Of a stretch of 64,000 nt of DNA, positions 9,264 to 17,211 are shown piece by piece. Each line of letters starts with the position of its first letter. Position 1 is the stretch's first letter. The translations under genes were made by a program, and so were the position numbers. The notes below the pieces were generated by a model. That model made no database searches, had not been told where the DNA came from, and worked only from the letters and a program-made list of their open reading frames with translations. Source of the stretch: an uncultured Bacillaceae bacterium (GTDB taxonomy: Bacteria > Bacillota > Bacilli > Bacillales > Amphibacillaceae); contig CALAMD010000055.1 in assembly GCA_937925695.1 (NCBI GenBank), positions 1 to 64,000 of the forward strand, in the 5' to 3' direction.

Positions 9264-9296
9264 AGAATATTTAAGTGAACGAGTGATAAATATATA

Positions 9297-9330
9297 AAAA
9301 GTCCTGAGTTACCCAAACTCAGGACTTTTT
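9297..9330. terminator. Bidirectional terminator after the LtaS-like gene
   Basis: Perfect arms AAAAAGTCCTGAGTT and AACTCAGGACTTTTT flank a 4-6 nt loop. The A-run and T-run on either side allow use by the convergent small gene at 9371-9556. Confidence 0.85.
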
Positions 9331-9370
9331 AATGATTGCCATAGATAATAATAAATGATACCCTTTGTAT

Positions 9371-9556
9371 TTATACACCACAGATTGAGATGTTTGGTAA
9401 AAGCTCACATGTAATCGTCATAATTGAGAAAAAACCAAAGGCTAAGGCAGCAATAGCTGAAAAACCTAAAGCCAATACATTTTTATATTTAATTTGACGA
9501 AAAACTGAGACAACAGATAATATGGTGACCAATAAAAAGATTACTCCTAGTACCAT
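9371..9556 (-). CDS. Small two-pass membrane protein, DUF2759-like (YqgW?)
   Basis: A 61-aa protein made of two membrane helices (residues about 2-19 and 27-48) joined by a short basic turn (R-Q-I-K-Y-K-N). The end of helix two has G-F-F-S-I-M-T-I. This pattern resembles the DUF2759 family, and yqgW lies beside yqgX in B. subtilis; both points are from memory and not checked. A GGGGTGG site (in reverse) precedes ATG 9556. Function unknown. Confidence 0.6.
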   Translation of the reverse strand: MVLGVIFLLVTILSVVSVFRQIKYKNVLALGFSAIAALAFGFFSIMTITCELLPNISICGV

Positions 9557-9597
9557 GTTTATCCCACCCCTTTATTTTCTATGTACGATGTTAAATC

Positions 9598-9616
9598 TTG
9601 ACTAGTTTATAGTCAA
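9598..9616. repeat. Perfect 7-bp inverted repeat in divergent promoter region
   Basis: TTGACTA and TAGTCAA are separated by 5 nt between the divergent DUF2759-like gene and yqgX. A TATAAT sits downstream at 9629-9634, but the TTGACT half is too far away (25 nt) to be its -35. It could be an operator; no regulator is identified. Confidence 0.35.
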
Positions 9617-9699
9617 TAAGTTAATTTATATAATATATTAAAAAACTTGTTTTGTCGAGGTATTCATGCTAGCTTGTTTAATCAGATGGAGGTTTTTTC

Positions 9700-10338
9700 A
9701 TGAATATAGAAACTATGAGTGTTGGTGAACTAGGTGCGAACTGCTATATCGTATATCAAGAGGGGGAGGCATTGATTTTTGATCCGGGTGGAGAACCAGA
9801 AAAAATCATTGCATTTATAGATGAGCATCAATTAGTGCCCCAAGCTATTTTATTGACTCATGCCCATTTTGATCATATTGGTGGAGTTGATGCTCTTCGA
9901 AAACATTATCAAATAGACGTATATTTACACGAGGCTGAAGCTCATTGGTTGACTGATCCTAATTTGAATAGATCAACTGCCTTTACACGACAAGAAGTTA
10001 AAACAGATCCACCTGAACATTTACTTACACCAGGAACATTGACCTTAGGAAGTTTTACTTTTGAGGTCATCCATACTCCAGGACATTCACCTGGTAGTGT
10101 TAGTTTTAACTTTATCGAAGATGATATCATCATCAGTGGGGATGTTTTATTTAAATTTGGGGTAGGTAGAACCGATTTACCGGGCGGTAGTTTTAAACAA
10201 TTGGCCAATGTTATTCAAACTAAATTGTATACACTAGACCCTACTTATATAGTTTATCCTGGGCATGGTTCGCCGACGACAATTGGTGCTGAAAAACATC
10301 TGAATCCATTCGTACGACCTATAAAAAAAAGCAGGTAA
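9700..10338 (+). CDS. yqgX: MBL-fold metal-dependent hydrolase (glyoxalase II-like)
   Basis: A 212-aa cytoplasmic metallo-beta-lactamase-fold protein. The metal motif H-A-H-F-D-H-I-G-G gives His54, His56, Asp58 and His59; a further His lies in T-P-G-H-S-P-G and another in Y-P-G-H-G-S. The glyoxalase II C-terminal helical domain is missing, as in the short YqgX group, whose substrate in bacilli is thought to be bacillithiol or glutathione-type thioesters. GGAGG precedes ATG 9700. The last codons lie inside the shared terminator described at 10325-10355. Confidence 0.85.
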   Translation: MNIETMSVGELGANCYIVYQEGEALIFDPGGEPEKIIAFIDEHQLVPQAILLTHAHFDHIGGVDALRKHYQIDVYLHEAEAHWLTDPNLNRSTAFTRQEVKTDPPEHLLTPGTLTLGSFTFEVIHTPGHSPGSVSFNFIEDDIIISGDVLFKFGVGRTDLPGGSFKQLANVIQTKLYTLDPTYIVYPGHGSPTTIGAEKHLNPFVRPIKKSR

Positions 10339-10355
10339 CATTTACCTGCTTTTTT
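10325..10355. terminator. Bidirectional terminator that also encodes both C-termini
   Basis: Perfect 14-bp arms (AAAAAAGCAGGTAA and its complement) with a 3-nt loop. The yqgX stop codon (10336-10338) and the yqzE stop codon (10342-10344, reverse) are the last three base pairs next to the loop. Because the arms are a palindrome, both proteins end in K-K-S-R. Confidence 0.9.
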
Positions 10356-10524
10356 TCTTCTGTAACAATATTTTTATCGCAAAGGGAACCATGCCGAAAA
10401 ACTTATTATAATGGTGGATTGTTGGTTGGTTATCTCTCACTGAATCTTCATCTGTTTTATGAGGTATAAGATAACTGCTTGTCACGTGTTCAGTTAAATA
10501 TTTTAGGTATTCTAATCCCTTCAT
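10342..10524 (-). CDS. yqzE: YqzE family protein
   Basis: A 60-aa protein starting with an amphipathic segment (LEYLKYLTEHV) and ending with K-F-F-G-M-V-P-F-A-I-K-I-L-L plus a basic tail. The W/F-F-G-M-x-P-F motif near the C-terminus is what I know from the YqzE family, encoded between comG and aroK in B. subtilis. A GTG at 10533 is open in frame, but CGGAG sits 8 nt before ATG 10524, which I take as start. Function unknown; it could be a membrane-peripheral protein. Confidence 0.65.
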   Translation of the reverse strand: MKGLEYLKYLTEHVTSSYLIPHKTDEDSVRDNQPTIHHYNKFFGMVPFAIKILLQKKKSR

Positions 10525-10640
10525 GCTATACACTCCGTTTGAATGATAAAAATTTTTTTAAAATTAAGTGACAATTACAAAAATTTATGCTATTATACTT
10601 TCTAAGTTAGTTATCTATATCATTACCCGGAGCGCTCATT

Positions 10641-11132
10641 TTAAACGTTTACGAATGCAATTATTTCTTCGACAACTTCCTCAATCGATTTGTGATCAGT
10701 GGAAACAATATGATCACTACACTTCTTATATAAGGGAATTCTTCTCTCAAATAATTTTTGTTTTTCTTCATGATCTTGGTTCCACAATGGTCTATTTTCA
10801 TCCAGTTCCAATCGCTCACTTATTTCTTTAAAAGAAGTATGTAGATAAATGATCATGCCATGTTTTTTCATCGTCTGAATATTTTCTTCTTTTTCTACAA
10901 TTCCACCACCGGTTGAGATGACATCATAGGTTGTTGTTGCTTTTAACGCCTCGATTTCATATAAACGAAAGGTTTCTTCACCTTCATTTTTGAAAATCTC
11001 CGGAATACTCCCATATTTTTCTTCAATAAATGTATCTGTATCCACATAGGACTTACCTAATTTCCTTGCCAATGCTTTGCCGATCGTACTTTTACCACTT
11101 CCCATAAAACCGATGAGATATATCTTTTGCAT
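10641..11132 (-). CDS. aroK: Shikimate kinase
   Basis: Fifth reaction of the chorismate pathway: ATP-dependent phosphorylation of shikimate. Walker A G-F-M-G-S-G-K-S-T is at residues 8-16; the shikimate-binding D-T-D (about 32-34), the G-G-G loop (about 75) and the R-P-L lid segment (about 112-114) are all present. At 163 aa the length is normal. It is divergent from comGA, as in many Bacillaceae, and its 3' side is followed by yqzE on the same strand. A second pathway gene, aroQ, is at 25.6 kb. Confidence 0.92.
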   Translation of the reverse strand: MQKIYLIGFMGSGKSTIGKALARKLGKSYVDTDTFIEEKYGSIPEIFKNEGEETFRLYEIEALKATTTYDVISTGGGIVEKEENIQTMKKHGMIIYLHTSFKEISERLELDENRPLWNQDHEEKQKLFERRIPLYKKCSDHIVSTDHKSIEEVVEEIIAFVNV

Positions 11133-11238
11133 GGGTTTTTCACTTCCTTATTGAAATGATGATTTCTTAACCATATGTAATATCGATTATACGGAAAAAA
11201 TGAAAACTTTAAAAATGATTTAAAGAAGGGTGTTATCG

Positions 11239-12258
11239 TTGAGTACAGTAGAAGCAAAATCTAGTCATATCATTCATCTTGCTTTAAATACATTGGCCTC
11301 AGATATTCACTTCCATCCAGTTGGTCCAATGACAAAGATATATTTTCGTATACATGGAGATCGACAATTTTACCAGAACATTTCAAATGAAGAATATAAC
11401 TTATTATTGGCATATTACAAGTTTACATCAGGTATGGATTTAGGGGATACAAGAAGACCGCAAAATGGCATGCTTACCTATGTTATAAACGATCTTAAAT
11501 ATGCATTACGCTTATCTACTTTACCCCTCCATGAAGGTGAAAGTTTGGCTATTCGTATCTTACCGCTAGAAGAGAAATTACAGCTTGACCAACTATTATT
11601 ATTTCCCAGTCAAATTACAGCGTTGAAAAGTTGGCTTGATTATCGGGCTGGACTTATTTTACTAACGGGTCCAACAGGAAGTGGAAAGTCGACAACACTA
11701 TATGCACTTTTAGAGGAGTTGTATCTTGAGCACTCATACCAGGTGATTACTTTAGAAGATCCAATTGAAAAAAAGTTGAATCATGTGTTACAAGTTCAAT
11801 TAAATCCCCAAGCTGGTATTACTTATCAAACTGGTTTAAAAGCAGCATTAAGGCATGATCCTGATATTTTAATGGTTGGTGAAATACGTGATAAACAGAC
11901 TGCACACATTGCGATTGAGGCAGCATTAACAGGCCATCTTGTTTTTAGTACATTACACGCTAAAAATGCTATCGGGACAATATACCGGTTGTTAGAGATG
12001 GGGATTGATCAAATTGATTTACAACAATGTTTGTTAGCCGTAGCAGCTATTGAACTACTGCCTATTGAAGTTAATCAGACTATTTTACGACGAGCTGCCA
12101 TATTGGATTTGTTGGTAGGTGATTCTTTGGAAAAGATTATGAAGGGAGGTGAGATCGATGAGTTAAATCCGAATCATTCATTCGAACATTTACGAAAGAA
12201 GGCATTTGCATATGGTTTTATCTCAAAACAAACATATGAAAGAACGACGTTTACCTGA
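11239..12258 (+). CDS. comGA: Competence pilus assembly ATPase ComGA
   Basis: Traffic ATPase of the GspE/PilB type that powers assembly of the competence pseudopilus at the membrane. Walker A G-P-T-G-S-G-K-S-T-T is at about residue 145; the Asp box (L-E-D-P-I-E), Walker B (D-I-L-M-V-G-E-I-R-D) and His box follow. It is short (339 aa), lacking the N-terminal domain of longer PilB, which is normal for ComGA. A GTG at 11230 is in frame, but AAGAAGGG ends 8 nt before TTG 11239, so I start there. First gene of the comG operon. Confidence 0.9.
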   Translation: MSTVEAKSSHIIHLALNTLASDIHFHPVGPMTKIYFRIHGDRQFYQNISNEEYNLLLAYYKFTSGMDLGDTRRPQNGMLTYVINDLKYALRLSTLPLHEGESLAIRILPLEEKLQLDQLLLFPSQITALKSWLDYRAGLILLTGPTGSGKSTTLYALLEELYLEHSYQVITLEDPIEKKLNHVLQVQLNPQAGITYQTGLKAALRHDPDILMVGEIRDKQTAHIAIEAALTGHLVFSTLHAKNAIGTIYRLLEMGIDQIDLQQCLLAVAAIELLPIEVNQTILRRAAILDLLVGDSLEKIMKGGEIDELNPNHSFEHLRKKAFAYGFISKQTYERTTFT

Positions 12259-13258
12259 ACGGTTACAGTTGAAGTTTTTAGAACAATTGGCGCAGTTGTT
12301 AAGTCATGGCTATACGATGTTAGAAAGTCTTGAGCGGATAAAATGGGACAAACGAATGTCTCATACAGCTATGATACTTATGAGAGCGTTAAAAACAGGC
12401 TTGACAATTGACCAAGCCTTTACCCAAGCACAATTTCATTATTCGATTACCTCATATCTTTATTTTGTAAGAAAACATGGTAATTTATTAGCTAGTATCC
12501 TCACTTGTAAGGAAATGTTTGCTAAACGCTTACGCTACAAGCAAACATTTCAACAAATTATGCGTTATCCTCTATTCCTCGGTGTGATTTTTTCTATCAT
12601 CCTGATCTTTTTACGGCAAGCTATACTGCCAACTTTTCTGAATATATTTCAAACGAATAACCAAGTGCCTAAGTCATTAATGTATATTTTCGTCACCCTT
12701 GATTATGTTATCCCTTTGTTTATATTCATGATTGGCAGCTTATGCATTGGAATTATAATGGTAACGCGATTAAGAAGGAAAATAGACATACAGGTAAAAG
12801 TGAAGATATATGAGAGAATTCCTATTTATCGTCGTTATTTGCAAAGACAAACATCATTTCAAATTGCAACCCATTTAAGTGAGTTATTAAAAACAGGGAT
12901 GCCCCTAAAAGATATTTTACATCATATGTCTAAGCAAGATCGATTTCCTATTGTCGCCTATTACACGAAAATGATGCTTGATACCTTAAATATGGGGAAT
13001 CAGATCTCCCAATTACTAGTCCAATGTTATTTTATTGAACAGCAAATGACTGATATTTTTCAAAACAATTATGATAATCAGTCATTAGCGAAGGATTTAG
13101 CTGTCTATTCCAACATGCTTGCAGATCGCATGCATCAAAAAATTATCACTTTTCTTCAAATCATTCAACCCATATTTTTTGTAATCATTGGTATATTTAT
13201 TGTCCTAGTTTATTTCATGTTAATGTGGCCGATGTTCCAATTAATCAATCAATTATAA
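12212..13258 (+). CDS. comGB: Competence pilus membrane platform protein ComGB
   Basis: Polytopic inner-membrane platform of the GspF/PilC family on which pseudopilins are assembled. Two homologous halves are seen (about 15-130 and 210-330), with membrane segments at about 118-145, 155-180 and 320-345. It overlaps comGA by 47 nt, so the two are translationally coupled. AAGAAGG before ATG 12212 supports this start over the upstream TTG at 12206. Confidence 0.88.
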   Translation: MVLSQNKHMKERRLPERLQLKFLEQLAQLLSHGYTMLESLERIKWDKRMSHTAMILMRALKTGLTIDQAFTQAQFHYSITSYLYFVRKHGNLLASILTCKEMFAKRLRYKQTFQQIMRYPLFLGVIFSIILIFLRQAILPTFLNIFQTNNQVPKSLMYIFVTLDYVIPLFIFMIGSLCIGIIMVTRLRRKIDIQVKVKIYERIPIYRRYLQRQTSFQIATHLSELLKTGMPLKDILHHMSKQDRFPIVAYYTKMMLDTLNMGNQISQLLVQCYFIEQQMTDIFQNNYDNQSLAKDLAVYSNMLADRMHQKIITFLQIIQPIFFVIIGIFIVLVYFMLMWPMFQLINQL

Positions 13259-13275
13259 ATTAAGGAGAGATCATA

Positions 13276-13581
13276 ATGATAAAACAAGAAAATGGATTTA
13301 CCCTCATAGAAATGCTGATCGTCTTAGCGATTATATCAGTGCTTATCATTCTCGTAGTTCCGAATTTGGGCAAGAGTAATGAAGAAGTACACGAACAAGG
13401 TTGTGATGCCCTTGTGTCAGTCGTCCAAGCACAAGTGTATTTATACCATTTAGATAACGGTTTTTATCCGGCAGAAATTAGTGATTTAGTGATGGATAAT
13501 TATATCCGCTCTGATCAAGTTCAATGTGCTAATGGTAAATCACTAACCATTAATAATCAGGGAGAAGTAAATGCAACTTAA
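13276..13581 (+). CDS. comGC: Major competence pseudopilin ComGC
   Basis: Main subunit of the transformation pilus. The type IV prepilin cleavage motif E-N-G-F-T-L-I-E-M is at residues 5-13, with cleavage expected after Gly7, and the hydrophobic helix follows to about residue 28. Two Cys (about residues 43 and 77) can form the intramolecular disulfide known in ComGC. AAGGAGAG precedes ATG 13276. Processing needs the peptidase ComC, which is not in this window. Confidence 0.92.
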   Translation: MIKQENGFTLIEMLIVLAIISVLIILVVPNLGKSNEEVHEQGCDALVSVVQAQVYLYHLDNGFYPAEISDLVMDNYIRSDQVQCANGKSLTINNQGEVNAT

Positions 13582-14011
13582 AGGCATAAACGGTTTTACA
13601 TTGATCGAAATTTTACTTGCTGTGGGGATTGTCAGCATCATATCATTCATTTCCATTCCACTTAGTATACATTCTCTTCATAAATATGAAGAAAAGCTAT
13701 TCCTATCCTTATTTGAGTATGATTTATTGTATGCACAAAGTTTAGCTACAACGACAACAGAGCGCGTACGGATTATTTTTCACCAACATAGTTATCAAAT
13801 TGTCAAAGGTGAAGCAAATTCAGAGGTGGAAATGAGAACAATTCCTGAACATATTACCGTCAATACTCGTTTGCGAAATATTATTGCTTTTGATCGTAAT
13901 GGCCGGATTCAAAATTTACAGCAAGGAAGAATTGAATTTAAAGGGAAAGATACAAATTATTACGTAATATTTCCGCTTGGAAAGGGGAGAGGATATATTG
14001 CTGAACAATAA
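13571..14011 (+). CDS. comGD: Minor competence pseudopilin ComGD
   Basis: Minor pseudopilin with the prepilin motif I-N-G-F-T-L-I-E-I near residues 6-14 and a hydrophobic helix behind it. 146 aa, usual for ComGD. It overlaps the end of comGC by 11 nt; its start ATG is in the comGC coding sequence, with GGGAG just upstream. Needed to start pilus assembly in B. subtilis. Confidence 0.85.
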   Translation: MQLKGINGFTLIEILLAVGIVSIISFISIPLSIHSLHKYEEKLFLSLFEYDLLYAQSLATTTTERVRIIFHQHSYQIVKGEANSEVEMRTIPEHITVNTRLRNIIAFDRNGRIQNLQQGRIEFKGKDTNYYVIFPLGKGRGYIAEQ

Positions 14012-14336
14012 TGGATTCACCTTAGTCGAAGTGTTGGTAGCAACAACTATTTTACTGTTTACGATCTCAATTGTTTATCCGTTCATTTCATTCTTGTACC
14101 AGGAAAGATCCGTGCTAAAGGAAAGAAGAATGGCAAGTGTATTGTTACACGATGAATTACAAAACTATTTATGGTTTGATCAGGTGTTGCCAGCAACTTA
14201 TACGAAGACCCGCGAATACATACCCTTTCATTTTCAATTTAGCAAAGAAGTTGAAAGGATAAAAGGATGTGTGTCATGGGAAAATAAAAAACAAACGAAT
14301 GAGACGATATGCTTTTATGGAATACCTAAACAATAG
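13998..14336 (+). CDS. comGE: Minor competence pseudopilin ComGE
   Basis: Short pseudopilin with the motif N-N-G-F-T-L-V-E-V and a hydrophobic helix. The frame is open from 13977, but the strong site GGGGAGAGG ends just before a TTG at 13998, giving the natural protein M-L-N-N-N-G-F-T-L; I take this as the start (112 aa). The TTG overlaps the last codons of comGD. Identification rests on the motif plus position in the operon. Confidence 0.8.
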   Translation: MLNNNGFTLVEVLVATTILLFTISIVYPFISFLYQERSVLKERRMASVLLHDELQNYLWFDQVLPATYTKTREYIPFHFQFSKEVERIKGCVSWENKKQTNETICFYGIPKQ

Positions 14337-14730
14337 TCGTGGATATACCTTTATTTCCATGCTCATCGTTTTGGCGATATTAATCATTATCTTTCCACTC
14401 CTTATTTCAATGGTGGTCACATTAGATACTAGCTCCAGCTATGATGAACTCTCCATTCAGCAATTTTTTTACTTTTTCCGTGATGAATTAATTGAAGCAA
14501 AGGACTATGAAGTAAATCAAGATCAGGTGATTGTTCATTTACGGGATGGGCGAAGAGCTATCTTTGAACAATACCAACATTCAGTCGTTCGCCGTATTGA
14601 TGGGGGTTATGAAGTATATTTACGGGATATTGTAACTATATCCTTCACTCAATTATCGATTGGAATAAAAGCAACTGTTACTTCAACAGAAGGGAGAGAC
14701 TATGAAAAAACGATTATCTTCTATGAATAA
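14269..14730 (+). CDS. comGF: Minor pilus protein ComGF
   Basis: 153-aa protein with the ComGF-type segment R-G-Y-T-F-I-S-M-L-I followed by a hydrophobic helix. ComGF has a degenerate prepilin site, as here. The reading frame is open from GTG 14269; ATG codons at residues 11 and 17 are possible internal starts, and the latter would place the motif near the N-terminus. It overlaps comGE by 68 nt from the first start. Confidence 0.78.
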   Translation: MCHGKIKNKRMRRYAFMEYLNNSRGYTFISMLIVLAILIIIFPLLISMVVTLDTSSSYDELSIQQFFYFFRDELIEAKDYEVNQDQVIVHLRDGRRAIFEQYQHSVVRRIDGGYEVYLRDIVTISFTQLSIGIKATVTSTEGRDYEKTIIFYE

Positions 14731-15073
14731 TGACAAAGGATTTATATTACCAGTGATTTGGCTGATCACGATATTATCGTTTATCGTGATCAGCGTAATG
14801 GTGCAAACGTATCAAAATGAATTGTTTATCACTGAACAAAATTTAGAGCAATTAATAGTAGAAACATTATTTCAAATGGGGTATGAGCAGTTTTTACAAG
14901 ACCATGATGTTAATGACCTCACAAGCTACTATGAAGTGCAATATCATTTCCCGTCTGGTCATGTGACGATCCAATATTTACAACTTAACGAACAGGAGGG
15001 CCAGTTGCTTTTTCAAATCAAAACAGTTCAATCATCTTACGTTACATTTCTAAAGCCGGTTAATCTAACATAA
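14702..15073 (+). CDS. comGG: Competence protein ComGG
   Basis: Last gene of the comG operon; 123 aa. The N-terminal motif D-K-G-F-I-L-P precedes a hydrophobic segment (residues about 13-33), typical of the degenerate pseudopilin ComGG. The C-terminal part is beta-rich and weakly conserved, so the call depends mainly on position. GGGAG lies just before ATG 14702, overlapping the comGF 3' end by 29 nt. Confidence 0.75.
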   Translation: MKKRLSSMNNDKGFILPVIWLITILSFIVISVMVQTYQNELFITEQNLEQLIVETLFQMGYEQFLQDHDVNDLTSYYEVQYHFPSGHVTIQYLQLNEQEGQLLFQIKTVQSSYVTFLKPVNLT

Positions 15074-15112
15074 ATACAGTAGTAAATATGTATACTTTTT
15101 AACAAATGATAT

Positions 15113-15142
15113 AAAATGCCCAAAATAGGAGGCATTTTCATT
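15113..15142 (+). terminator. Probable terminator after comGG
   Basis: Stem AAAATGCC / GGCATTTT with a 10-nt loop, followed by a weak T tract. It lies 40 nt after the comGG stop; the loop and 3' arm precede the next gene's ribosome-binding site. Confidence 0.5.
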
Positions 15143-15178
15143 ATAATGGAATTAAGATTGAAGAAGAGGTGAGTAAAG

Positions 15179-15874
15179 ATGGAAAATAGATTAAAAGTTA
15201 CTAATGTACTTAGTGATCCTACTAGATTCAATATTTATCAACACATTATTAAACGTAGAGAACCAGTAACAGTATTACAAATAGCCGAAGAATTTGATAT
15301 CCACCCGAATGTGGCAAGATTACACCTATCTAAATTAGAAGAAATCAAGCTCATTACTTCACATTTTCAAAAAACAGGTAGAGGTGGAAGGCCAAGTAGA
15401 TTGTATGAATTATCAGATAATATCATTGAGTTAAATTTTCCATTTCGTGACTACAAACTACTTGCTACCATAGCTATTGAGTCCTTTACTGAACTTGGCG
15501 AACCTGGTAAGAAAGCTTTATATCATACAGGGAAAAAATATGGCATGGAAGTCATTAAGCATTATCAAGATTTTGTTCAAACAGATCAGTTAACCGTTGA
15601 TCAAAAAATTCAAATTCTAGAAGATGCCGGTAATATGTTAGGTATGTATCCCCAGTTTGAATATAATGCTGAGAAGAATCATATTGCTTTTCGGATTAAT
15701 AATTGTCCGTTTAAAGAGGTTGTTGAGCAAAATCAGCAAATGCTTTGCAATATGCACCAAGCCTTTCTACGAGGTATGTTCGAAGCTTTATTTGACGAAA
15801 TTAAGTTAATTGAAACTGGCAACATGTTTAAAAACTGTGAAAGTTGTCAATATATTGCCCAACTTTCAAGTTAA
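15179..15874 (+). CDS. HTH regulator with C-terminal Cys cluster (SufR-like, COG2345)
   Basis: 231-aa DNA-binding protein. A winged helix-turn-helix of the ArsR/MarR kind covers residues about 8-80 (N-V-A-R-L-H-L-S-K-L-E as recognition helix, then the basic wing R-G-G-R-P-S-R). A C-terminal domain carries Cys176, Cys190, Cys220 and Cys223 plus His193 in the pattern N-C-P-F ... C-N-M-H ... N-C-E-S-C, as in the Fe-S-sensing SufR type regulators of COG2345. I infer a [4Fe-4S] or metal-responsive repressor. AAGAAGAGG precedes ATG 15179. Its target is not visible; it is bounded by terminators, so it is probably monocistronic. Confidence 0.65.
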   Translation: MENRLKVTNVLSDPTRFNIYQHIIKRREPVTVLQIAEEFDIHPNVARLHLSKLEEIKLITSHFQKTGRGGRPSRLYELSDNIIELNFPFRDYKLLATIAIESFTELGEPGKKALYHTGKKYGMEVIKHYQDFVQTDQLTVDQKIQILEDAGNMLGMYPQFEYNAEKNHIAFRINNCPFKEVVEQNQQMLCNMHQAFLRGMFEALFDEIKLIETGNMFKNCESCQYIAQLSS

Positions 15875-15901
15875 GTTGTTCAAACAGCATATATTTTCCA
15901 T

Positions 15902-15956
15902 AATAAGTAGTCAATCGTTCACCTATTAGATAAATGATTGACTACTTATTTTTTTT
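15902..15956 (+). terminator. Terminator after the SufR-like gene
   Basis: Long perfect arms AATAAGTAGTCAATC and GATTGACTACTTATT, followed by eight T residues. Confidence 0.9.
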
Positions 15957-16138
15957 TGCAATTAATAGAAGTTTGTATCCATACTCAATTATTTTTTATC
16001 ATGCCGTTTTCAAAACAGAAATGTTGCACTAAAATACTTTTTTGTCTTTAGAATAAGAAATTAAATTTGCAATCTTCAATTTCTTGTTTATAATTAATTG
16101 ATAAGGGAGTATGTGGAAAAAGGGGGGCATAGATTAAC

Positions 16139-16381
16139 ATGGATCGTATGTTTCGCGTACTTGCATTTTGGACAGGAATTTTTACCGTCATGTTTTATGT
16201 AGGTGATATGACAACTGTTGCCTTGTTATTCCTTGTTCAAACTGCGTTTTTCTTAACGTTAAGTTATTTAAAATTATCCGAGAGAATGTATTTGTATTTA
16301 TTTGGTGCTTATTTAATGATATTTTTTATCGGATTTACTTGGTACTCAGAGTTTATGCTCGTACCAGGATTTGGCAATTAA
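16139..16381 (+). CDS. yqgY: DUF2626 family membrane protein YqgY
   Basis: 80-aa protein with three short membrane segments (about 7-22, 27-45 and 52-70). The N-terminus D-R-M-F-R-V-L-A-F-W-T-G-I-F-T-V-M-F-Y-V-G-D is highly characteristic of the DUF2626/YqgY family of Bacillaceae. A very strong site AAAGGGGGG is followed by ATG 16139 with a 12-nt gap. Function unknown. In B. subtilis it lies next to yqgX; here the comG region lies between. Confidence 0.8.
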   Translation: MDRMFRVLAFWTGIFTVMFYVGDMTTVALLFLVQTAFFLTLSYLKLSERMYLYLFGAYLMIFFIGFTWYSEFMLVPGFGN

Positions 16382-16386
16382 CCGTA

Positions 16387-16428
16387 CAACCTTGCTTAGA
16401 TACTTATCATAAGCAAGGTTGTTTTTTT
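16387..16428 (+). terminator. Terminator after yqgY
   Basis: Stem CAACCTTGCTTA / TAAGCAAGGTTG, 11-nt loop, then seven T residues. The yqhG tail in the reverse strand ends just beyond it. Confidence 0.88.
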
Positions 16429-16434
16429 ATATGG

Positions 16435-16575
16435 TTAGCTGCTATTTGTTAAGTAGAAAATCCCACCATTAAATACCTCATAAGAAATTCTAGGTGTGTA
16501 GTGACGTTTGATTTCATCTATTTCTTTCTCCATTTGCATAGAGTTCGGTTCATTTTGGTAGAAATGTTGAATCAT
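16435..16575 (-). pseudogene. yqhG: In-frame C-terminal remnant of yqhG behind two stop codons
   Basis: Continues the yqhG reading frame after the sequence TAA-GAA-ATC-TAA, and is open for 46 further codons. The text (MIQHFYQNEPNSMQMEKEID, then ... RHYTPRISYEVFNGGIFYL) is an amphipathic helix plus a strand-rich end and looks like ordinary coding sequence rather than noise. Adding it to the 208-aa part gives about 257 residues, near the roughly 260 I remember for YqhG. There is no good ribosome-binding site before the ATG at 16575, so independent translation would need coupling to the upstream stop. Either TAA could arise from CAA or GAA by one change. See the finding on the split gene. Confidence 0.5.
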
Positions 16576-16584
16576 TTAGATTTC

Positions 16585-17211
16585 TTATTCTAAGGTGATA
16601 CGTGTTTCTTCTGCCCAATGATGATCTTGTTGTTTAATGTATTGATCGAATACTTTTTCGATGCGCTGAAAACCACTTGCTAGTTTAATGATTGGTGAAA
16701 TTGGATAGCAGTAATCAGAAATACTTTGCTGTAATGCAAGACGATCTAATTTAGCCATCATATCCTCAACCATCATCCCATTTACTAAATTTAATCCAAT
16801 CGAAAAAATTTCTTCTTTTTGTTGTTTGCCTGCATAGGTAATTTTTAGATTAATTACGAGCCAAGGATATAATGGGGTATTCACTTTCGTGTCAACAACC
16901 TGGAATAACTTTGTATATTTACTCGTCTTTTTTAAGTAATTCATGATTTGTTGGAGCCTAGGACTGCCAAAATGAATCCATTCAGCATTTTCATGTTTTT
17001 GCTTTGTATCGGTCATCAAAGTAAGTTGCATCGGTTCGCCTTCTTGGCCCATCCGTTCTATATAATGCCAATAAAATGGGCGATTCATCAATGCCTTATC
17101 CATTTCTTTTGTTAATTGAATTTTTAAAAGACCAGGCTGATTAACGATAAGTTTACATTGATGGGCTTGAAAAAATGTAACTAAGAATTGATGTAAATCA
17201 GTAATTTTCAT
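16585..17211 (-). CDS. yqhG: YqhG family protein (N-terminal 208 aa)
   Basis: Protein of unknown function that always accompanies the SNF2-type helicase YqhH in Bacillaceae. The text K-I-T-D-L-H-Q-F-L-V-T-F-F at the start and the Y-C-Y-P-I-S-P motif late are ordinary coding sequence. It overlaps yqhH by 14 nt, so translation is coupled, and the two products probably act together. The stop at 16585-16587 is followed in frame by the remnant at 16435-16575, so this copy is likely truncated by about 48 residues. Confidence 0.72.
   Translation of the reverse strand: MKITDLHQFLVTFFQAHQCKLIVNQPGLLKIQLTKEMDKALMNRPFYWHYIERMGQEGEPMQLTLMTDTKQKHENAEWIHFGSPRLQQIMNYLKKTSKYTKLFQVVDTKVNTPLYPWLVINLKITYAGKQQKEEIFSIGLNLVNGMMVEDMMAKLDRLALQQSISDYCYPISPIIKLASGFQRIEKVFDQYIKQQDHHWAEETRITLE

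Noticed and set aside
9598..9634. TTGACT and TATAAT as a promoter of yqgX
   Set aside because: The spacer is 25 nt, too long. I report the inverted repeat only.
10568..10831. 87-codon frame opposite aroK
   Set aside because: Overlaps the shikimate kinase gene on the other strand and has no family feature.
11196..11224. Possible ComK box (AT boxes) upstream of comGA
   Set aside because: The region is A/T-rich, but no AAAAN5TTTT pair fits well; matches are partial and expected by chance in such DNA.
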